From Microbacterium sp. KUDC0406 (lineage in GTDB: Bacteria > Actinomycetota > Actinomycetes > Actinomycetales > Microbacteriaceae), in assembly GCF_021582875.1 (NCBI RefSeq), contig NZ_CP091138.1, forward strand, positions 3,286,001-3,350,000: DNA of 64,000 nucleotides, written 5' to 3'. Position numbers and translations under genes: made by a program. The notes below the pieces were generated by a model. That model was not told the origin of the DNA. It did no database searches and saw only the letters and a list, made by a program, of their open reading frames with translations. Below, one piece after another: positions 26,722-36,191 of this stretch; within the stretch, counting starts at the first letter, position 1, and every line of letters begins with the position of its first letter.

Positions 26722-28446
26722 GTGCTGGGAAAGCTCCTCTTCCGATATCTCAAGAAGTACAAGTGGCTTCTGCTGGGCGTGCTGGTCTTCCAGTTCGCGA
26801 GCGCGATGGCCACTCTCTACCTGCCCACTCTGAACGCCGACATCATCAACTACGGCGTCGCGAAGGCCGACACCGGCTACATCTGGACGCACGGTGCGTT
26901 CATGCTCCTGGTCTCGCTCGGGCAGATCCTGTGCGCGATCGTCGCGACGTTCTTCGCCGCCCGCGCAGCCATGGCCCTCGGCCGCGACATCCGCGCCGAC
27001 GTGTTCGCCCGCGTCAGCGGCTTCTCCGAGCGCGAGGTGTCGCAGTTCGGCGCCGGTTCGCTGATCACCCGCAACACGAATGACGTGCAGCAGGTGCAGA
27101 TGCTGGCGATGATGGGCGCGACCATGTTCGTCACCGCCCCGCTGCTGGCGATCGGCGGCGTCATCATGGCCGTCCGGCAGGACGTCGGCCTCAGCTGGCT
27201 GATCGCCGTCGCCGTGCCGGTGCTGCTGGTGGTCGCGGTGCTGATCATCGGCCGCATGGTGCCGCTGTTCCGCACCTATCAGGGCCGGCTCGACACGATC
27301 AACCGCGTCATGCGCGAACAGCTCACCGGCGTCCGCGTCGTGCGCGCGTTCGTGCGCGAGCCGATCGAGGCGGAGCGCTTCCGCGCCGCCAACACCGACA
27401 TCATGACGGTCGGCCGCAACGTCGGCTCGCTGTTCGTGCTGCTGTTCCCGCTGTTCATGCTCATCCTGAACGTGACCGTGGTCGGCGTGATCTGGTTCGG
27501 CGGCGTCGAGGTCAACGCCGGCAACGTCGAGATCGGCACGCTGTTCGCGTTCATGCAGTACGTCGGCCAGATCATGGGCGGCGTCATCATGTCCAGCTTC
27601 ATGGCGATGATGATCCCGCGCGCCGCCGTCTCGGCCGACCGCGTCGGCGAGGTGCTCGACGCCGAGTCGAGCATGACCCGTCCCGAGAAGGGCGTGACCG
27701 AGTTCGCCGCCCCGGGCAGGTCGTCTTCGACGACGTCGAGTTCACCTACCCGGAGCGGATGCCCCGGTGCTGACCGGCATCGACTTCCGTGCCGAGCCGG
27801 GTGAGACCGTCGCGATCGTCGGATCGACCGGCGCCGGCAAGACCACGCTGGTGTCGCTCATCCCGCGTCTGTTCGACGTCACCGGCGGTTCCGTGCAGGT
27901 CGGCGGCGTCGACGTGCGCGAGGCCGACGTCGACGAGCTGTGGAAGGGCATCGGCCTGGTGCCACAGCGTCCGTTCCTGTTCACCGGCACGATCGCGTCG
28001 AACCTGCGTTTCGGACGTGAGGACGCGACGGATGACGACCTGTGGACGGCGCTCCAGATCGCCCAGGCCAAGGACTTCGTGTCCGAGATGCCCGACGGCC
28101 TCGAGTCGCACATCGCACAGGGCGGCACCAACGTCTCGGGCGGGCAGCGGCAGCGCCTCGCGATCGCGCGCGCGATCGTGCACCAGCCGCGCATCCTCGT
28201 CTTCGACGACTCTTCTCGGCCCTCGACCTCACGACGGATGCGAGGCTGCGGCAGGCCCTCTGGAGAGAGCTGCCCGATGTGACCAAGGTCGTGGTCGCGC
28301 AGCGCGTGTCCACGATCACCGACGCGGACCGGATCGTGGTGCTGGACGGTGGCACGATGGTCGGCGTCGGCACGCACGATGAGCTGCTCGCGTCGAACGA
28401 GACCTATCGTGAGATCGTCGAGTCGCAGCTGGGGGTGGACGCATGA
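26722..28446 (+). CDS. ABC exporter half-transporter A (degenerate Walker B), three frameshifts
   Basis: Type IV ABC exporter subunit: a six-helix membrane domain (FRYLKKYKWLLLGVLVFQF onward) and one NBD with Walker A GSTGAGKTT, signature NVSGGQRQR and Walker B ILVFDD, where the catalytic Glu is replaced by Asp. Three missing bases must be restored: at 27714-27716, at 27752-27753 (PGQVVFDDVEFTYPGADAPV) and at 28213-28214 (VFDDSFSALDL). The GTG at 26722 with TAAGGA upstream is the likely start. The stop overlaps the next ATG (ATGA). It forms a heterodimer with the next protein. Confidence 0.85.
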
Positions 28447-30704
28447 GCCCTTCGACGAGCTCAGGGACCCAGCCGGAGAAGCAGACCCGGCGTGAGCGCG
28501 CCCTCGCCGCCCGTGCCGCCAAGGGTGGAGCCGCCGTGGCCGAGCCGGAGACTCCGCTGACCGAGGCGCAGAAGGCCGAGGAGGAGCAGGCCGAGAAGGC
28601 GCGCCAGGCCGGCGGTGGCATGTTCGACGGCCCGGCCCCCGGCAAGGCCGACCACTTCGGCCCCAGCTTCAAGCGCATGATCGGACTGCTGAAGCCGTCC
28701 GCGCTGTGGTTCGTGCTGGTGTCGTTCTTCGGAGCCATCGGCGTCGTGCTCGCCGTGATCGCGCCGAAGGTGCTGGGCGAGGCGACCAACGTCGTCTACG
28801 AGGGCTTCATCTCGAAGACGCTCGGCGACAACGGCTTCCCGCAGGGCATGCCGCAGGACCAGGTGGTCGAGGCGCTGCGCGCCGCCGACCAGGGCACCTT
28901 CGCCGACATGGTCGCCGCGATGGACACCTTCACCGTCGGCGCCGGCGTCGACTTCGATCGGCTGCGGTACATCATCGTGGCCGTGCTGGCGATCTACGTG
29001 GCATCCGCTTTCCTGAGCTGGATCCAGGGCTACGTGATCAACGTCATCATGGTGCGCACGATGTGGCGTCTGCGCGAGGACGTCGAGGCGAAGATCAACC
29101 GCCTGCCGCTGTCGTACTTCGACAAGGTGCAGCGCGGTGAGCTGATCTCGCGCGTCACCAACGACATCGACAACATCACCCAGACCATGCAGCAGTCGCT
29201 GTCGGGTGCGCTCACCTCGGTGCTCACCGTGGTCGGCGTGCTGGTGATGATGTTCTCGATCTCATGGCAGCTGGCGCTTGTCGCCCTCGTGGCGCTGCCG
29301 CTGATGGGCGTCATCTTCGGCGTCATCGGCCCCCGCTCGCAGAAGGCCTTCGGCATCCAGTGGCGCAAGGTCGGCCGGCTCAACGCTCGCGTCGAGGAGG
29401 CGTTCTCGGGCCACGCCCTGGTGAAGGTGTTCGGTCGCGAGAAGGACGCACTGGAGAGCTTCCAGGAAGAGAACGAAGAACTCTTCCAGGCCAGCTTCAA
29501 GGCGCAGTTCCTGTCGGGAGTGATCATGCCGGCGATGCAGTTCATCGGCAGCCTCACCTATGTCGGCATCGCCGTGCTGGGCGGCCTGATGGTGGCCAAC
29601 GGCAGTCTGCGACTCGGCGACGTGCAGGCGTTCATCCAGTACTCGCAGCAGTTCACCCAGCCACTCAGCGAGCTGGGCGGCATGGCCGCGGTCGTGCAGT
29701 CCGGCACCGCGTCGGCGGAGCGGGTGTTCGAGTTCCTCGACGCCGACGAGCAGGAGCCGGATGCCGAGAACGCGCCGACCGTGAAGGACGGCAAGGGCGT
29801 CATCGAGTTCGAGCACGTCGCCTTCTCCTACACGCCGGATCGACCGCTGATCACCGACCTGTCGTTCCGGGTGGAACCGGGACAGACGGTCGCGATCGTC
29901 GGTCCGACCGGTGCGGGCAAGACCACGCTCGTGAACCTCATCATGCGCTTCTACGAGCTCAGCGGCGGACGCATCCTGCTCGACGGCCAGGACATCGCGG
30001 AGATGACCCGCGAAGACCTGCGGTCGCGCACCGGAATGGTGCTGCAGGATCCGTGGCTGTTCGCCGGCAGCATCCTGGAGAACATCCGCTACGGCCAGGC
30101 ATCCGCCACCGACGAGGAGGTGCTCGACGCAGCCAGGGCGACCTACGTCGACAGGTTCGTGCACGCCCTCCCCGAGGGCTACGAGACCGTGCTCGACGAG
30201 GATGCGTCCAATGTGTCGGCCGGTGAGCGACAGTTGATCACGATCGCGCGTGCGTTCGTGTCGCAGCCGTCGATCCTCATCCTCGACGAGGCGACATCGG
30301 CGGTCGACACCCGCACCGAGCTGCTGCTGCAGCACGCGATGGCGGCGCTGCGACAGGGACGCACCTCGTTCGTGATCGCGCACCGGCTGTCCACGATCCG
30401 CGACGCGGACCTCATCCTGGTCATGGAGCACGGCGACATCGTCGAGAAGGGCAACCACGACGAGCTGATCGCGGCCCAGGGCGCTTACTGGCGGCTGTAC
30501 CAGTCGCAGTTCGAGCAGGCCGCGTCCGACATCGACGCCGAAGAGGCGCTCACCGGCAGCACGCCGGTGATCGTCAGCGGCGAGGCGGACGAGGTCCCGG
30601 TTCCCGGCGCGGCGGCCGCGCCGGTGCTGCCGGTGACCGAGTTCGTGTCGGAGGTCGCCGAGGGCGAGGCCCACCCGGCAGCCGACGCCGACGACCGGGC
30701 CTGA
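28443..30704 (+). CDS. ABC exporter half-transporter B
   Basis: A 753-residue partner subunit. A charged N-terminal extension of about 75 residues precedes the membrane domain and the NBD (Walker A GPTGAGKTT, Walker B ILILDEATSAVD). Its signature is NVSAGERQ instead of SGGQ. Together with subunit A this gives one canonical site (its DE Walker B with A's SGGQ) and one degenerate site, the usual asymmetric exporter pattern. The first residues SPSTSSGTQPEK come from a REP word directly after the start codon. Substrate unknown (multidrug or lipid). A strong terminator follows. Confidence 0.92.
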   Translation: MSPSTSSGTQPEKQTRRERALAARAAKGGAAVAEPETPLTEAQKAEEEQAEKARQAGGGMFDGPAPGKADHFGPSFKRMIGLLKPSALWFVLVSFFGAIGVVLAVIAPKVLGEATNVVYEGFISKTLGDNGFPQGMPQDQVVEALRAADQGTFADMVAAMDTFTVGAGVDFDRLRYIIVAVLAIYVASAFLSWIQGYVINVIMVRTMWRLREDVEAKINRLPLSYFDKVQRGELISRVTNDIDNITQTMQQSLSGALTSVLTVVGVLVMMFSISWQLALVALVALPLMGVIFGVIGPRSQKAFGIQWRKVGRLNARVEEAFSGHALVKVFGREKDALESFQEENEELFQASFKAQFLSGVIMPAMQFIGSLTYVGIAVLGGLMVANGSLRLGDVQAFIQYSQQFTQPLSELGGMAAVVQSGTASAERVFEFLDADEQEPDAENAPTVKDGKGVIEFEHVAFSYTPDRPLITDLSFRVEPGQTVAIVGPTGAGKTTLVNLIMRFYELSGGRILLDGQDIAEMTREDLRSRTGMVLQDPWLFAGSILENIRYGQASATDEEVLDAARATYVDRFVHALPEGYETVLDEDASNVSAGERQLITIARAFVSQPSILILDEATSAVDTRTELLLQHAMAALRQGRTSFVIAHRLSTIRDADLILVMEHGDIVEKGNHDELIAAQGAYWRLYQSQFEQAASDIDAEEALTGSTPVIVSGEADEVPVPGAAAAPVLPVTEFVSEVAEGEAHPAADADDRA
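28448..28472. repeat. REP word at the 5' end of an ABC exporter gene
   Basis: CCCTTCGACGAGCTCAGGGA then CCCAG: the reverse orientation of the GGGTCCCTGAGC...GTCGAAGGG word, lying immediately after the start codon of subunit B. Confidence 0.7.
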
Positions 30705-30716
30705 GCCCAGACGGCG

Positions 30717-30750
30717 AGAGCGCCCGTCCCCTTGCGGGGGCGGGCGCTCT
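30717..30750 (+). terminator. Intrinsic-type terminator after the ABC exporter
   Basis: Ten-bp stem AGAGCGCCCG (30717-30726) with CGGGCGCTCT (30741-30750), extended by CCCC/GGGG around a TTGC loop. Only a short T-rich tail follows. It ends the exporter operon. Confidence 0.75.
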
Positions 30751-30786
30751 TCCGTGTGTGCAGTGCGGACGTCCGTCGTCCGACGG

Positions 30787-30853
30787 ATCAGCCGCTCAGG
30801 GGGCATCAGCCGCTCAGGGTCATCAGCCGCTCAGGGTCATCAGCCGCTCAGGG
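30787..30853. repeat. 17-18 bp tandem repeat
   Basis: Four copies of ATCAGCCGCTCAGGG at 17-18 bp spacing, between the exporter terminator and the end of the convergent carboxypeptidase gene. Confidence 0.75.
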
Positions 30854-30871
30854 CCATCGCCGTTCGCGGCG

Positions 30872-33088
30872 TCAGCCGTTCAGCCCGAACAGATCCAGCG
30901 GATGCGTCAGGCGCCACCACGCGGACGGGGCGTCGACCGTGCTCTTCAGCGAGACATCCGTCTTCGCGGTGTCGATCGCCCCGGTCACGGTGAGCGACCC
31001 GACGGCGGCACCGGCATTCCGCGCGTCGCCCAGATCGAGGGTCGACGCGGCCTGCGCGGTCGAGCCGTTCCACATCACGACCTGGGCGTCGGCATCGGTG
31101 ACCACGTCGCTGCGCTCGCCCCAGACGGTGTCGATGGTGCCCACCACCGTCCCCTTGGGCACGGTGGGCGACTGCTCGGCCAGAGTCTTCTCGACGCCGG
31201 CGTACAGCGCGCGGTTCACCGCGATGCGCTCCTTGTCGCTGTCCTGGCCGAGCGCAACGGCCGACAGTCGCACGGTCGTGTCTCCGACCTTGACGTCCTT
31301 CGCGGTGAGCAGGTTCCAGTCTCCGTCGAGCGTGCCGGTCTTGATGCCGACGACCCCCGGGTCCTCGGTGAGCATCTTGTTCGTGTTCTTCACGACGCCG
31401 GGGCCGGGGATGTCCGCCGACTTCTTGCCGACGATCTCGGCGAACACGGGGTTGCGCATCGCGATCTCGCCGAGGTCGAGCAGATCGGCGGTGGTCGCGA
31501 CGTTGCGCTCGTCGCGCCCTGACGGCGAGATGATCGTGGTGTCGTCCAGCCCCTGATCGGACAGCCACTGTTGCGCGGCCGAGGCGAAGGCGTCCTTCGA
31601 GCCCCAGATCTCGTCCGCCAGGCGGTCGATGTAGTTGTTGGCGGAGCCGAGCAGCACGCCCTCGAGCATCTGGTACTCGGTGAGCGAGCCGCCCGCGGGC
31701 ACATCGAGGGCGGACTGATCCGAACGCACGTACTGCCAGTACTCGCGCTGGTCGCCGTAGTCGAAGGCGAAAGAGGGCCCCTGCTCTCCGGGCTTCAGCG
31801 GCATCTCCTGGAGCACCATCATCACCGAGACGACCTTCGAGATGCTTGCGATCGGCCTCTTCGCACCGCTCGATGCGGCCGTGGCGAATCCCTGCACGTC
31901 CACGGCCGAAGTGCCCTTCGCGGACCAGCTGACGGCGGCGCCTGGGGCGGGCTCGATCGTCACGGACACCGCGTCGATCGCCGGTGCCACGTTGTCGAGC
32001 GGCGCCAGCAGAGTCGTGGCGGAGTAGGCGCCGACCAGGGCGAGGACGACGCCGCACGGGATGAGCACGCGGGGGCGCAGCCAGCCCGGAGTCCTGCGCA
32101 GTCCGCGCAGCAGATCGGACTCGTCGTCGGGCGATGTCCGCGCGGCGAGTGTGGCGGGGCCGGTCCGGGTGCGCACCGAGTCCGTGTCGATCCAGGTCAG
32201 GGCGGTCGCCGGCCGGGACTCGTCGGCCCACGCCACAGCCGGGCCATCGGATTCATCGGGATCGTCGCCCAGGTCCAGGCCGAGGCCGGGGCCGGCCCCG
32301 GGCGCGGTGGGCTCGGCCGGCGCGGCGGCGTCGGCGGCGGCGGGTGCCTCCTCCGCTGCAGCTGCGGCGGTGGCTGCCGCGGCGGCGTCGGCGGCGGCGA
32401 AGAACGCCATGGTGGCGGGCAGTCCGTCCTGCTCGGCCGCTGGTGCGGAGGAGTCCTCGACGTCGAGGAACGCGGTGTCCGGTGCCGTCTCGTCCTGCCA
32501 TCCGGGGATCCCCGAGACGACGGATGCCACGCGCGTGGCGTCGTCGTCGGGATCGAGGGGTTCGGCGTCGAAGGTCTCTGCGGCGGACGGCTCCGCGGCG
32601 ACGGCCGCGGGTGTGCCGCCCAGCAGGGCCGCGAGACCGGCGGTCGTGGTCGTGTCGGCCACGCCGGCGCGGTCCGCGCCCGGTTGGCCGGCGTCTGATG
32701 CTGGCGAACCGGCGTTCACAGGCTCCGCCGGTGCGGCGGTTCGCGGCGCGGTCGTGCCGAACATGGCACGGGTGAACGCGTCCACTTCGCCTGTCCCGGG
32801 CTCGTCGGACTCCTCGCCGGCCTCGGACTCGCCGAACAGCGTGCGCAGCATCGCGGTGCTCGTCGTCGGCTCTTCGTGCGCGTCCTGGTCGTCCACCGGC
32901 TCGAGCTGCTCGCCGGTGCCACCGGCAGGAGCGTCCGTGGCATCCCTCTGGGCCGGCCCCGGCCGGGCACCGCTCGAGCCCTGGAAGAACGCGTTCACGC
33001 CCGTCGGATCGACGCTTCGATGGGAGCCGGACTGCGCGCGCGCCTCGCGACGCGTGCGCGGCGGCGAAGTGGGCTCGTCGATGGTCAC
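30872..33088 (-). CDS. D-alanyl-D-alanine carboxypeptidase (S11) with long cytoplasmic N-terminus
   Basis: A 738-residue protein. Residues 1 to about 335 are Ala/Glu/Asp/Pro-rich, predicted disordered and cytoplasmic. One transmembrane helix follows at about 341-361 (VLIPCGVVLALVGAYSATTL). The rest is an extracytoplasmic penicillin-binding S11 peptidase with the three active-site motifs S415-I-S-K418 (PIASISKVVS), S482-A-N484 (LLGSANNYID) and K583-T-G585 (GIKTGTLDG). It trims D-Ala from peptidoglycan stem peptides. The long N-terminal region is unusual for the family and may be a regulatory or divisome-interaction tail. Convergent with the exporter operon. Confidence 0.88.
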   Translation of the reverse strand: MTIDEPTSPPRTRREARAQSGSHRSVDPTGVNAFFQGSSGARPGPAQRDATDAPAGGTGEQLEPVDDQDAHEEPTTSTAMLRTLFGESEAGEESDEPGTGEVDAFTRAMFGTTAPRTAAPAEPVNAGSPASDAGQPGADRAGVADTTTTAGLAALLGGTPAAVAAEPSAAETFDAEPLDPDDDATRVASVVSGIPGWQDETAPDTAFLDVEDSSAPAAEQDGLPATMAFFAAADAAAAATAAAAAEEAPAAADAAAPAEPTAPGAGPGLGLDLGDDPDESDGPAVAWADESRPATALTWIDTDSVRTRTGPATLAARTSPDDESDLLRGLRRTPGWLRPRVLIPCGVVLALVGAYSATTLLAPLDNVAPAIDAVSVTIEPAPGAAVSWSAKGTSAVDVQGFATAASSGAKRPIASISKVVSVMMVLQEMPLKPGEQGPSFAFDYGDQREYWQYVRSDQSALDVPAGGSLTEYQMLEGVLLGSANNYIDRLADEIWGSKDAFASAAQQWLSDQGLDDTTIISPSGRDERNVATTADLLDLGEIAMRNPVFAEIVGKKSADIPGPGVVKNTNKMLTEDPGVVGIKTGTLDGDWNLLTAKDVKVGDTTVRLSAVALGQDSDKERIAVNRALYAGVEKTLAEQSPTVPKGTVVGTIDTVWGERSDVVTDADAQVVMWNGSTAQAASTLDLGDARNAGAAVGSLTVTGAIDTAKTDVSLKSTVDAPSAWWRLTHPLDLFGLNG

Positions 33089-33142
33089 CCGCCTACGCTA
33101 CCCAATGAGTCTGAGACTCGCCCCTTCCGATCAGGGATTGAC

Positions 33143-33243
33143 TATGATCGAGGCACAACCACGGGAGTCCGGCGTGCCGGGCTGAGAGGAAGCGACCCGC
33201 GCTTCGACCGTCGAACCTGATCCGGATCATGCCGGCGCAGGGA
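33143..33243 (+). ncRNA. TPP riboswitch (THI element)
   Basis: A complete TPP aptamer at about 33158-33243. P2/J3-2 core GGGCTGAGAGGAAGCGACCC is followed by the pyrophosphate-sensing strand CGAACCTGATCCGGATCATG and the 3' closing GCCGGCGCAGGGAG. TATGAT at 33143-33148 is a good -10 box. The aptamer ends right at the ykoE Shine-Dalgarno (GGGAGGAG), so TPP binding likely blocks translation initiation. Confidence 0.93.
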
Positions 33244-33252
33244 GGAGTTCCT

Positions 33253-33900
33253 ATGAGTGCATCCACATCCGTGTCGGACGCGAAGGCCGCCGAGAAGACC
33301 GCTCCGTCGCGCAACCTGCGCTGGCGGGTCGTCGACATCGTCGTCGCCGCCGTGCTCGGCGTCGCCGTCGGGCTGCTGTTCTGGGCCTGGAACATCGTCG
33401 GGGGCGCCTGGTTCGGTGCCGCCGACGCGCTGACGCCCGGCCTCGGCGGGATCGCCGTCGGCATCTGGCTGATCGGCGGGGTGATCGGCGGACTCGTCAT
33501 CCGCAAGCCCGGCGCCGCCCTGGTCGTCGAGGTCGTCGCCGCGATCATCTCGATGCTGATCGGCAACGTCTGGGGCGTCTCCACGGTGTTCTCCGGCATC
33601 GTGCAGGGCCTGGGTGCCGAACTGATCTTCGCTCTGTTCGCCTATCGCCGGTTCGGCATCGGCGTCGCCGCCCTCGCCGGCGTCGGCGCGGCGGCGGCCG
33701 CCTGGGTCTTCGAGCTTTTCTACGGCAGCTCGCCGAACATCCTGAAGTCCTTCGAGTTCAACGCGATCTACCTCGGTGCACTGATCGTCTCGGGTGCGCT
33801 GCTGGCCGGCGCGGTGGGCTGGTTCCTGGTACGGGCTCTCGCGTCGACCGGAGCGCTCAGCAGGTTCGCGGCGGGCCGAGAAGCGCGCCGCGAGGTCTGA
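33253..33900 (+). CDS. ykoE: ECF transporter S component YkoE (thiamine/HMP)
   Basis: A 215-residue integral membrane substrate-binding subunit of an ECF transporter. Several helices are visible, with family segments DIVVAAVLGVAVGLLFWAWN, GVIGGLVIRKPGAALVVEVV and SMLIGNVWG..FSGIVQGLGAEL. YkoE is known to serve uptake of thiamine or its hydroxymethylpyrimidine precursor, which agrees with the TPP riboswitch just upstream. GGAGG precedes the ATG. First gene of a three-gene operon. Confidence 0.93.
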   Translation: MSASTSVSDAKAAEKTAPSRNLRWRVVDIVVAAVLGVAVGLLFWAWNIVGGAWFGAADALTPGLGGIAVGIWLIGGVIGGLVIRKPGAALVVEVVAAIISMLIGNVWGVSTVFSGIVQGLGAELIFALFAYRRFGIGVAALAGVGAAAAAWVFELFYGSSPNILKSFEFNAIYLGALIVSGALLAGAVGWFLVRALASTGALSRFAAGREARREV

Positions 33901-33902
33901 CC

Positions 33903-35357
33903 ATGCAGTCGGGTCCGGCCCGCGTCACCGCGAACGGCTGGGGCTGGCGCTACGCCGGGCGGCGACTGCCGGCGGTCAGCGACACGTCCTTCACCATCGA
34001 GCCCGGCGAGCGCGTGCTGCTGCTCGGGGCGTCGGGTGCGGGGAAGTCCACGCTGCTCGCCGGTCTCGCGGGGCTCCTCGGCGACGCAGACGAGGGGGAG
34101 CGCTCCGGCTCCCTGCTCGTCGACGGTGCGCTTCCCGAGCAGAGCCGTGGTCGTATCGGCCTCGTGCTGCAGGACCCGGATGCCGGAGTCGTGCTCTCCA
34201 AGGTCGGCGACGACGTCGCGTTCGGATGCGAGAACCTCGGCGTTCCGGCATCCGAGATCCCCGCTCGTGTGGCCGAGGCCCTCGACGCCGTCGGCCTCGA
34301 CGTGTCGCCGGAGCGTGCGACGAAGGCGCTGTCCGGCGGGCAGAAGCAGCGCCTGGCTCTGGCCGGGGCGCTGGCCATGCGGCCGGGACTGCTGCTGCTG
34401 GACGAGCCGACCGCCAACCTCGATCCCGCCGGAGTCGCCGAGGTGCGCGACAGCGTCGCGCGGGTGGTGGCCGAGACGGGGGCGACGCTGGTGGTCGTCG
34501 AGCACCGCACCGAGGTGTGGGCGGATCTGATCACCCGCGTCATCGTGCTGGCGGCCGACGGCGGGCTGCTCGCCGACGGCTCGCCGGCGCAGGTGTTCGG
34601 CCGGCACGCGCAGACGCTGGCGGATGCCGGTGTGTGGGTGCCGCATCATCCGATCGACCTTCCGGTGCTGCCGCGCGCCGATGGCGATCCCGTCCTGGAG
34701 GCGCACGGCCTGGCCATCGGCCGGGAGCGCCGCACGATCGTTCAGGCCGGACTCGATCTCGTCGTCCCGCAGGCGTCGGCCACGGTCATCACCGGGCCGA
34801 ACGGGGTGGGCAAGTCCACGCTGGCGCTCACCCTGGCCGGGCTGATCCCGGAGCTCGCCGGGTCCGTCTCCGCCGCGGAGCGTCTCCGCGGCAAGAGCGG
34901 CTCGCGACCGTTCCGCTGGACGTCGCGCGAGCTGCTGACTCGCATCGGCACGGTGTTCCAGGAGCCGGAGCACCAGTTCCTCGCCCAGACGCTCCGCGAG
35001 GAGCTCGCCGTCGGCCCGCGCGCTCTGGGGTGGTCGGCCGAGCGCACGGCGGCCGTCGTGGACGGCCTGCTCGAGCGACTGCATCTCGACCACCTCGCCG
35101 AGGCCAACCCCTTCACGCTGTCGGGCGGTCAGAAGCGCCGGCTCTCCGTCGCCACCGTGCTCGCGGCGACGCCCGAGGTGATCGTGCTCGACGAACCGAC
35201 GTTCGGGCAGGATCGGCGCGGATGGATCGAGCTCGTGCTCCTGCTGCAGGAGGAGGTCGCGCGGGGGACCGCGATCGTCGCGGTCACGCACGACGACGCG
35301 GTGGCCCGGCATCTGGGCGACCGCCGCATCGTGCTGGATCAGGCGGTGCCGGTATGA
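33903..35357 (+). CDS. ykoD: ECF transporter double ATPase YkoD
   Basis: A 484-residue fused EcfA/EcfA' ATPase. The first NBD has Walker A GASGAGKST, signature LSGGQKQR and Walker B LLLLDEPT; the second has GPNGVGKST, LSGGQKRR and VIVLDEPT. It energises vitamin uptake with YkoE and YkoC. It starts two bases after ykoE and overlaps ykoC by four (ATGA). Confidence 0.93.
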   Translation: MQSGPARVTANGWGWRYAGRRLPAVSDTSFTIEPGERVLLLGASGAGKSTLLAGLAGLLGDADEGERSGSLLVDGALPEQSRGRIGLVLQDPDAGVVLSKVGDDVAFGCENLGVPASEIPARVAEALDAVGLDVSPERATKALSGGQKQRLALAGALAMRPGLLLLDEPTANLDPAGVAEVRDSVARVVAETGATLVVVEHRTEVWADLITRVIVLAADGGLLADGSPAQVFGRHAQTLADAGVWVPHHPIDLPVLPRADGDPVLEAHGLAIGRERRTIVQAGLDLVVPQASATVITGPNGVGKSTLALTLAGLIPELAGSVSAAERLRGKSGSRPFRWTSRELLTRIGTVFQEPEHQFLAQTLREELAVGPRALGWSAERTAAVVDGLLERLHLDHLAEANPFTLSGGQKRRLSVATVLAATPEVIVLDEPTFGQDRRGWIELVLLLQEEVARGTAIVAVTHDDAVARHLGDRRIVLDQAVPV

Positions 35358-36142
35358 CCGCCGACGTCGCCCCCGTCGAGACCGGGGAGGCCTGGCTCGA
35401 CGGGGTCAATCCCGTCACCCGCATCCTGCTCGCACTGCTGCTGTCGGTGCCCCTGTTCGCGTCGATCGACGTCGTCAGCGGGCTGGTCGCGATCGCGCTG
35501 CAGCTGCTCTGCATCCCGCTCACGGGGCTGTCGCTGCGCACGGTGCTCGGCCGGATGGCGCTGCTCGCCGCGATCTCGCCGGTTGCGGGCCTCAGCATGC
35601 TGCTCTACGCCGAACCGGCGGGGCAGGTGTACTGGAGCTTCGGCTTCGCGACCATCAGCGACGAGTCGATCCGCCTGGCGGTCGCCGTGAGCCTGCGAGT
35701 GATCGCACTCGGGCTGCCGACGATCCTGCTGTTCGGTCGCGCCGATCCCACCGAGGTCGCCGACGCGCTCTCCCAGGTCGCGCACCTGCCCAGCAGATTC
35801 GTGCTGGGCGTGCTCGCCGGCACCAGGATGCTGGGGCTGTTCCTCGACGACTGGCGCACCATGGGCCTCGCCCGAAGAGCGCGTGGGGTCGGTGACCACG
35901 GTGCCCTCCGCCGGTTCTTCTCGATGGCCTTCGTGCTGCTGGTGTTCGCGGTGCGCCGCGGGTCGAAACTGGCGATGGCGATGGAGGCGCGCGGCTTCGG
36001 CTCCGACATCCCGCGCACCTGGGCGCGTCCGTCGAGGCTGCACTCCCGTGATGCCGTCGCCCTGCTCGGCGGCATCCTCATCATGGCTGCGGCGCTCGCC
36101 GCGGCCGTGGCGGCGGGAACGTTCCGATTCATCTGGTCGTGA
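35354..36142 (+). CDS. ykoC: ECF transporter T component YkoC
   Basis: A 262-residue EcfT transmembrane coupling subunit. Five or more helices, with the two Ala-Arg-Gly coupling motifs LARRARGVG and AMEARGFGS in the cytoplasmic region. It links the ATPase to the S component. Its start overlaps the ATPase stop, so the three genes form one riboswitch-controlled operon. Confidence 0.92.
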   Translation: MTADVAPVETGEAWLDGVNPVTRILLALLLSVPLFASIDVVSGLVAIALQLLCIPLTGLSLRTVLGRMALLAAISPVAGLSMLLYAEPAGQVYWSFGFATISDESIRLAVAVSLRVIALGLPTILLFGRADPTEVADALSQVAHLPSRFVLGVLAGTRMLGLFLDDWRTMGLARRARGVGDHGALRRFFSMAFVLLVFAVRRGSKLAMAMEARGFGSDIPRTWARPSRLHSRDAVALLGGILIMAAALAAAVAAGTFRFIWS

Positions 36143-36191
36143 CCGGCCGCGCCGCCGCCGCCCGCGCGGCGAATCGGCGCGAGGAGCACTC

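Noticed and set aside
26722..28446. Programmed ribosomal frameshifting in the exporter gene
   Set aside because: Three separate shifts without slippery heptamers or stimulatory structures, and similar breaks in many unrelated genes.
30872..32231. Second long minus-strand frame overlapping the carboxypeptidase
   Set aside because: Arg-rich shadow without motifs; the carboxypeptidase frame has all three catalytic motifs.
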